Source: Chitinophagaceae bacterium (GTDB taxonomy: Bacteria > Bacteroidota > Bacteroidia > Chitinophagales > Chitinophagaceae). From it: 11,179 bases of DNA. This document shows, piece after piece, positions 7,767 to 11,179 of the stretch (positions are counted from its first letter, which is position 1; each line of letters opens with the position of its first letter). The notes beneath the pieces were generated by a model. It was not told the origin of the DNA, did not search any database, and saw only the letters and a program-made list of their open reading frames with translations. The DNA is taken from positions 892 to 12,070 of the forward strand of contig PMUF01000523.1 of NCBI GenBank assembly GCA_003167015.1, in the 5' to 3' direction. Both the position numbers and the translations under genes were made by a program.

Positions 7767-8334
7767 AGTTTTCAGACAGCATCTTGAAAAGATTATCGAG
7801 CTTACTGAGGAAGAATACGATTATATATCTTCCCACTTCATCAGTAAAAAGCTCAAGAAGCACAACTTTGTCGTACAGGAAGGCTTGCCGGTTAACTATG
7901 AATATTTTGTCATCAGTGGTCTCCTGAAAGCCTCTTTCCTGAACGAGCAAGGAAAGGAGCATATCTTACAGTTCGCCATGGAAAACTGGTGGGTCACGGA
8001 TTACCAGGCTTTCATCATGCAAACTCCGGCAACACTCAACATTGACTGTATCGAAGATGTTGAGCTGCTCATGTTATCCTTCACTAATAAAAGAAAATTG
8101 TGCACCGAGTCCCATAAGATGGAACATTTCTTCAGGATGAAAACGACCATGGGGTATGTCAGTCTTCAACAGCGTATTCTGTCTTTATTGAACAGCGATG
8201 CACAATCCCGCTATCGGCAGTTTTTCTCTTTGTATCCCCAGTTGTTCCAGCGGATACCGAAGGCATTGATCGCTTCCTATCTTGGCGTTTCCAGAGAAAC
8301 GCTCAGTCGGATGTCCCATGCAGATGGTGGTTAA
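7759..8334 (+). CDS. Crp/Fnr-family transcriptional regulator
   Basis: A 191-residue regulator with a cupin-like sensor domain (about 15-115: FVVQEGLPVNYEYFVISGLL, then KEHILQFAMENWWVTDYQAF) and a C-terminal helix-turn-helix (about 163-186: FQRIPKALIASYLGVSRETL). Length is normal for the Bacteroidota subgroup. The phosphate-binding cassette that holds cAMP in true CRP (Gly-Glu ... Arg-Ser/Ala) is not visible: the matching stretch reads QTPATLNIDCIED. There is also no N-terminal Cys cluster like that of FNR, so the signal is unknown. I chose ATG 7759; a TTG at 7711 adds 16 residues of unlikely sequence. Five hand-counted 60-base lines inside the gene give 124/300 G+C, clearly lower than the SusC gene, which may point to a different origin. 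It lies 49 bases after the lipoprotein gene and converges on the DJ-1-type gene, overlapping it by 4 bases. Confidence 0.92.
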   Translation: MNTVFRQHLEKIIELTEEEYDYISSHFISKKLKKHNFVVQEGLPVNYEYFVISGLLKASFLNEQGKEHILQFAMENWWVTDYQAFIMQTPATLNIDCIEDVELLMLSFTNKRKLCTESHKMEHFFRMKTTMGYVSLQQRILSLLNSDAQSRYRQFFSLYPQLFQRIPKALIASYLGVSRETLSRMSHADGG

Positions 8335-9104
8335 AGGGCATCCAGTATTTTCTGTGCTACTGCGAGGGATGAGCCGGGATTTTGACCTGTGATGAGGTTG
8401 CCGTCATTGACGACAAAGGAGTGCCAGTCCTCTCCTTTAACATAGTTGCCGCCTTCCGACTTCACCATGTCTTCGAGAGAGAAGGCAACCATGTCCGTGC
8501 TCTGTCCGGCTGCTTCCTCGCTGTTGGAATAGCCGGCAATCTTTTTACCCTTTAGCAGTGCCTGCCCATTCACATCCTTTGCATTTTTCAATGCAGCAGG
8601 AGCATGACATACCAATGCTGTGGGCTTACCGGTCCGGTAAAAGGTTTCGATCAGGCGGATGGAATTTTTGTCCTCTGGCAGATCCCAGGTCGGGCCGGTA
8701 CCGCCAGGATAATAGACTGCATCGTAGTCTTTCGGGTTTACGTCGCCCAGTTTGACAGTATGGTATAATGTCTTCAGCGCAGCGGAATCGGAAAGGAATT
8801 TTTTCGTCGTTTCTGTCAGGTAGTCCGCCTGTATGCTCTTCGGATCTATCGGGGCTGTTCCCCCTTTGGGAGAAGCGACAGTGACTTCTACACCTGCTTC
8901 CCGGAACAAATAATAAGGGGAGGCGAATTCTTCCAGCCACAAGCCGGTCGGTTTGCCGTTGCTGCTGACGTGGTCGACTGAAGTGACTACGATCAGCACT
9001 CTTTTTGCTTTTCTGCTATTGGAATCGGGAATGCCTGCGGCGAAGATGTTTGCAGTCAGTAAGAGGCTCGGAATGGCCAATAAGGCCTGAATTGCTTGTT
9101 TCAT
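8331..9104 (-). CDS. exported DJ-1/PfpI superfamily protein (type 1 glutamine amidotransferase-like, Hsp31-like)
   Basis: A 257-residue DJ-1/PfpI protein. Characterised relatives (Hsp31/HchA type) are glutathione-independent glyoxalases or chaperones acting on damaged proteins; the exact activity here is not shown by sequence. Residues 1-23 form a Sec-type signal peptide (MKQAIQALLAIPSLLLTANIFAAG), and no other early Met offers a cytosolic start. The family motifs follow: VLIVVTSVD, then GLWLEEFASPYYLFREAGVE with candidate acidic residue Glu59, VASPKGGTAPIDPKS, YDAVYYPGGTGPTWDL, and the nucleophile elbow TALVCHAPAAL with Cys166-His167. So the Glu/Cys/His set of the Hsp31 class appears intact. 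The gene is convergent with the Crp/Fnr-type gene, the two stop codons sharing TTAA at 8331-8334. A CRP-like operator sits in its upstream region, so control by the neighbouring regulator is a reasonable guess. Confidence 0.9.
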   Translation of the reverse strand: MKQAIQALLAIPSLLLTANIFAAGIPDSNSRKAKRVLIVVTSVDHVSSNGKPTGLWLEEFASPYYLFREAGVEVTVASPKGGTAPIDPKSIQADYLTETTKKFLSDSAALKTLYHTVKLGDVNPKDYDAVYYPGGTGPTWDLPEDKNSIRLIETFYRTGKPTALVCHAPAALKNAKDVNGQALLKGKKIAGYSNSEEAAGQSTDMVAFSLEDMVKSEGGNYVKGEDWHSFVVNDGNLITGQNPGSSLAVAQKILDAL

Positions 9105-9120
9105 GTTGCTGATTTTTTGT

Positions 9121-9128
9121 CAAAGTTG
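9121..9128 (-). promoter_or_regulatory. candidate -7 box of the DJ-1-type gene
   Basis: Read on the minus strand this is CAACTTTG, one mismatch from TAnnTTTG. It ends 16 bases before the ATG at 9104. No good TTTG -33 box is visible 19-21 bases upstream (CTTC at best), as might be expected for an activator-dependent promoter. Confidence 0.3.
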
Positions 9129-9157
9129 AAACAAACTGCAGCCCTATTGAAGGAGGC

Positions 9158-9188
9158 AGATCACGAATTTAAAGTGATGTAGATCACA
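9158..9188. promoter_or_regulatory. CRP-like operator palindrome plus extra half-site upstream of the DJ-1-type gene
   Basis: AGTGATGTAGATCACA at 9173-9188 matches 14 of 16 positions of the enteric CRP core TGTGATCTAGATCACA. A second AGATCAC copy lies at 9158-9164, 23 bases from the one at 9181-9187, and forms another inverted pair with GTGAT 9174-9178. The palindrome centre is about 76 bases upstream of the DJ-1-type start and overlaps the last codons of the GNAT gene. Binding by the neighbouring Crp/Fnr protein is inference. Confidence 0.45.
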
Positions 9189-9720
9189 TGCCGGATCGGC
9201 CTTGATCTTTTTGGACCCTGAAGATGACGTTGGCTGTAGGGCGGACCGATAAGGGGACGCCGTCTAATTGGGTGATCCGTAAGCCGCCGAGTTTTTCTAC
9301 CGCTTTCTGTGAGCGGTAATTATCTTCGTGGATATAGAAGAAAACGTTGTCTACGAATTGAAAGGCGTAGTCCATCATGAGGGCCTTCATGGATTTATTA
9401 TAGGCTGTTCCCCAATACTGGCGGCTGAGGAAGGTCCAGCCGATCTCAATCGCATTGGCTGACTCTTTGACGAGGGCAAACCTGGTGCTGCCGATGATGT
9501 CGCCGGATTTCTTATCGATCACGGCGAAGGCGGTATTGGCTGCCAGGCCTTCATTGAAGTAGAGTTCGAAACCTTCTTTCGTGGAGCGGTTTTTGGCCGG
9601 GTGCTGTTCCCAGATCAGCGGGTCGGATGCCACTTTGAAGAGCGGGTCAAAATCTTCGACTTTCAGCGGCCGTAAAATCAGCAGGTCGTTTTCCAGGTAT
9701 GGTTGCCAATTGACATTCAT
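9184..9720 (-). CDS. GNAT-family N-acetyltransferase (RimJ/RimL-like)
   Basis: A 178-residue acetyl-CoA-dependent acetyltransferase, presumably cytoplasmic since no signal or membrane segment is seen. The N-terminal strand LLILRPLKVEDFDPLFKV is typical of the RimJ/RimL-type (Acetyltransf_3) group. The acetyl-CoA-binding motif A is visible at about 99-112 (SRQYWGTAYNKSMK, with the Q/R-x-x-G-x-A pattern). The late motif HEDNYRSQKAVEKLGG (131-146) contains the usual Asn ... Ser ... Ala ... Glu-Lys-Leu-Gly. The acceptor (ribosomal N-terminus, amino acid or small molecule) cannot be told. ATG 9720 fits the normal domain start. It is divergent from the DUF2264 gene with 73 bases between, and 79 bases separate its end from the DJ-1-type start on the same strand. 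Confidence 0.93.
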   Translation of the reverse strand: MNVNWQPYLENDLLILRPLKVEDFDPLFKVASDPLIWEQHPAKNRSTKEGFELYFNEGLAANTAFAVIDKKSGDIIGSTRFALVKESANAIEIGWTFLSRQYWGTAYNKSMKALMMDYAFQFVDNVFFYIHEDNYRSQKAVEKLGGLRITQLDGVPLSVRPTANVIFRVQKDQGRSGM

Positions 9721-9725
9721 GGCTC

Positions 9726-9733
9726 CAAATATA
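9726..9733 (-). promoter_or_regulatory. candidate -7 box of the GNAT gene
   Basis: The minus strand reads TATATTTG, a full match to the Bacteroidota -7 consensus TAnnTTTG. It ends only 5 bases before the ATG, which would give a leaderless or near-leaderless message. No clear TTTG is found at the -33 spacing, so this is tentative. The same 73-base gap holds TAAATTTA at 9760-9767 (plus), a weaker candidate for the DUF2264 gene. Confidence 0.3.
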
Positions 9734-9793
9734 CTCCATGGGGATTAAAATAATCTTATTAAATTTAGTCGAATTGTTTAAAGCTGGTACTGT

Positions 9794-11062
9794 ATGCAAC
9801 GTCGAAATTTCATCCATCGATTATCTACTGTGGGGGCTGTCTGCCTGGGGTCGGGAAGAACTGTTGTGCGAGGTTTGGGAGTCAAGGGTGACGACCAGGG
9901 GAAAAGGGTGGGAGATGACCGTGAATATTGGGCCACATTGATGGAGAAAATTGCCGACCCGATATTGAGCCCTTTATCCAGGGGGGAGTTACGAAAAACT
10001 ATGGAAGTGCAGGTAAGCCCGGTTTGGGACGGGCGGGATAAAGCTGTGGCTTATCTTGAAGCCGTCGGCAGGTTACTTGCGGGCATGGCTCCCTGGCTGG
10101 GGCTGCCTGATGATGAGACAGTGGAGGGAAAGACACGCAAGCGTTTGCGAGAGGAGGCTTTGCTTGGCATTGCAGCGGGGGTGGATCCTCATAGCCCGGA
10201 CTATTTCTGCTGGAGCACTCCTACTACAAGACAACCGCTTGTCGATGCGTCCTACCTGGCCTATGCCTTTCTGCGTGCGCCGACGGCCTTGTGGAAACCT
10301 TTGAGCGGGACGACGCAACAACAGATCATTCAAGCCTTCAAAGGTCTCCGGAATACCGCTCCCTTTTCATCGAACTGGCTGCTGTTTGCCGCGATGTTGG
10401 AGACCTTCCTGCTGTCCATTGGCGAAGACATCGATGCTTCCCGGATCGACAATGCCATCGATACAATGAATAAATGGTATGTGGGTGATGGGTGGTATAG
10501 CGACGGCGACCGGTTTCATTTCGATCATTATAACGGGTACGTGATCCACCCGATGATGGTGGATGTGCTGAAGGTGAATGTGGCGGCAGGACGCCGTAAA
10601 GAGGAGGAATACAAGCTTGCCTATCGCCGGATGCAGCGATATGCTGAATTCCAGGAGCGGTATATTTCACCGGAAGGGACTTACCCGGTTTTCGGCAGGT
10701 CGTCGACCTACAGAGTGGGTGCTTTTCAACCACTCGCGCAGCTGGCTTTGGAAGACTCGCTGCCGGAGGGGATCCATCCTGCCCAGGTGCGTTGCGCGTT
10801 GACCGCGGTTATGAAGCGAATGTTCATTCCTTCGAGCTTTACGCAGAAAGATTATCTGCAACTGGGGTTGGTGGGAGATGAGCAGCAGGGTATTGCGGAT
10901 ACCTATACGAATACGGGGAGCCTGTATCTTACCTCGCTGGCCTTTCTGCCATTGGGTTTGCCGGCCTCGCACGGCTTCTGGGCAGGTCCGGAGGCGGAAT
11001 GGACGTCGGTGAAGGCGTGGGGCGGAAAGCCGTTTAAAAAGGATTATGCAGTTGATTATTGA
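9794..11062 (+). CDS. DUF2264 domain protein with twin-arginine-like N-terminus
   Basis: A 422-residue DUF2264 protein. The family is predicted to be a helical, possibly (alpha/alpha)6-barrel protein, often thought to act on carbohydrates; no activity is established from this sequence. The N-terminus MQRRNFIHRLSTVGAVCLGS resembles a twin-arginine signal (RRNFI followed by a short hydrophobic stretch), so export is likely but the hydrophobic core is weak. The domain starts near residue 42 (DREYWATLMEKIADPILSPL). Family-like blocks follow: AYLEAVGRLLAGMAPWLGL (86-104), FCWSTPTTRQPLVDASYLAY (138-157), SSNWLLFAAMLE (192-203), WYVGDGWYSDGDRFHFDHYN (228-247) and YVIHPMMVD. The Asp/His/Tyr-rich WYSDGDRFHFDHYNGY block is the most likely active or ligand site (inference). 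Only 5 bases separate it from the next gene, so the two are probably co-transcribed. Confidence 0.88.
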   Translation: MQRRNFIHRLSTVGAVCLGSGRTVVRGLGVKGDDQGKRVGDDREYWATLMEKIADPILSPLSRGELRKTMEVQVSPVWDGRDKAVAYLEAVGRLLAGMAPWLGLPDDETVEGKTRKRLREEALLGIAAGVDPHSPDYFCWSTPTTRQPLVDASYLAYAFLRAPTALWKPLSGTTQQQIIQAFKGLRNTAPFSSNWLLFAAMLETFLLSIGEDIDASRIDNAIDTMNKWYVGDGWYSDGDRFHFDHYNGYVIHPMMVDVLKVNVAAGRRKEEEYKLAYRRMQRYAEFQERYISPEGTYPVFGRSSTYRVGAFQPLAQLALEDSLPEGIHPAQVRCALTAVMKRMFIPSSFTQKDYLQLGLVGDEQQGIADTYTNTGSLYLTSLAFLPLGLPASHGFWAGPEAEWTSVKAWGGKPFKKDYAVDY

Positions 11063-11067
11063 GCATC

Positions 11068-11179
11068 ATGAGTGAAGGAACATTTGATATCATCGTCATA
11101 GGTCTGGGGGCGCACGGCAGTTCGGCGTTGTATCATCTGGCAAAAACCGGTCAGAAGGTGCTGGGCATCGATCGGTTTA
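11068..11179 (+). CDS. FAD-dependent oxidoreductase, sarcosine/N-methyl-L-tryptophan oxidase-like (partial, 5' end)
   Basis: The first 37 codons of a gene cut by the window edge. The start (MSEGTFDIIVIGLGAHGSSA, then LYHLAKTGQKVLGIDRF) is a Rossmann dinucleotide-binding fold. It has a GxGxxG-type loop (Gly-Leu-Gly-Ala-His-Gly) and an acidic Asp at the end of the second strand, as in FAD-dependent DAO-family amine oxidases. The DRF ending is like monomeric sarcosine oxidase and MTOX. These oxidise secondary amines with release of hydrogen peroxide. The substrate cannot be assigned from so short a piece. It starts 5 bases after the DUF2264 stop, which suggests an operon. Confidence 0.75.
   Translation, partial: MSEGTFDIIVIGLGAHGSSALYHLAKTGQKVLGIDRF

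Noticed and set aside
1..11179. CRISPR arrays, insertion sequences, tRNA or rRNA genes
   Set aside because: No regularly spaced repeats, transposase frames with terminal repeats, or recognisable RNA gene sequences were seen on reading.

Overview
The window looks like a Bacteroidota chromosome, most likely from Chitinophagaceae (the style of Chitinophaga, Puia or Dinghuibacter). The reasons are a complete sigma/FecR/SusC/SusD cassette, near absence of Shine-Dalgarno motifs, A/T-rich sequence just upstream of starts, and TAnnTTTG-like -7 boxes. GC is moderate (roughly half) and coding is dense. The longest stretch without a gene is about 90 bases. No tRNA, rRNA, insertion sequence or CRISPR array was seen. 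The genus guess is inference.

Left two thirds (94-7709, plus strand): a tightly packed locus in the order ECF sigma factor, FecR-type anti-sigma factor, SusC-type TonB-dependent transporter with an N-terminal STN signalling domain, SusD-like (SusD_2 type) surface lipoprotein, and a DUF1735-type lipoprotein. All three parts of a trans-envelope signalling loop are present: the transporter's STN domain, the anti-sigma factor in the inner membrane, and the sigma factor in the cytoplasm. The locus would sense and import a nutrient, probably a glycan or other oligomer, but it contains no degradative enzyme, so the substrate cannot be named. The SusD-like gene has an in-frame TAG at codon 424 of 518. 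The conserved C-terminal reading frame continues intact beyond it, so the gene is either freshly broken, read through, or carries a sequence error.

Middle (7759-9104): an AT-richer gene for a Crp/Fnr-family regulator (plus) converges on a gene for an exported DJ-1/PfpI (Hsp31-like) protein (minus). Their stop codons overlap in the tetramer TTAA. About 75 bases upstream of the DJ-1 start lies a palindrome very close to the classical CRP operator consensus, with an extra half-site, which is a possible target of the neighbouring regulator.

Right (9184-11179): a GNAT acetyltransferase gene (minus) is divergent from a DUF2264 gene with a twin-arginine-like N-terminus (plus). The DUF2264 gene is followed after 5 bases by the first 37 codons of an FAD-dependent oxidoreductase of the sarcosine/N-methyltryptophan oxidase type, cut by the window edge. 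These two probably start a separate operon whose remainder lies outside the window.
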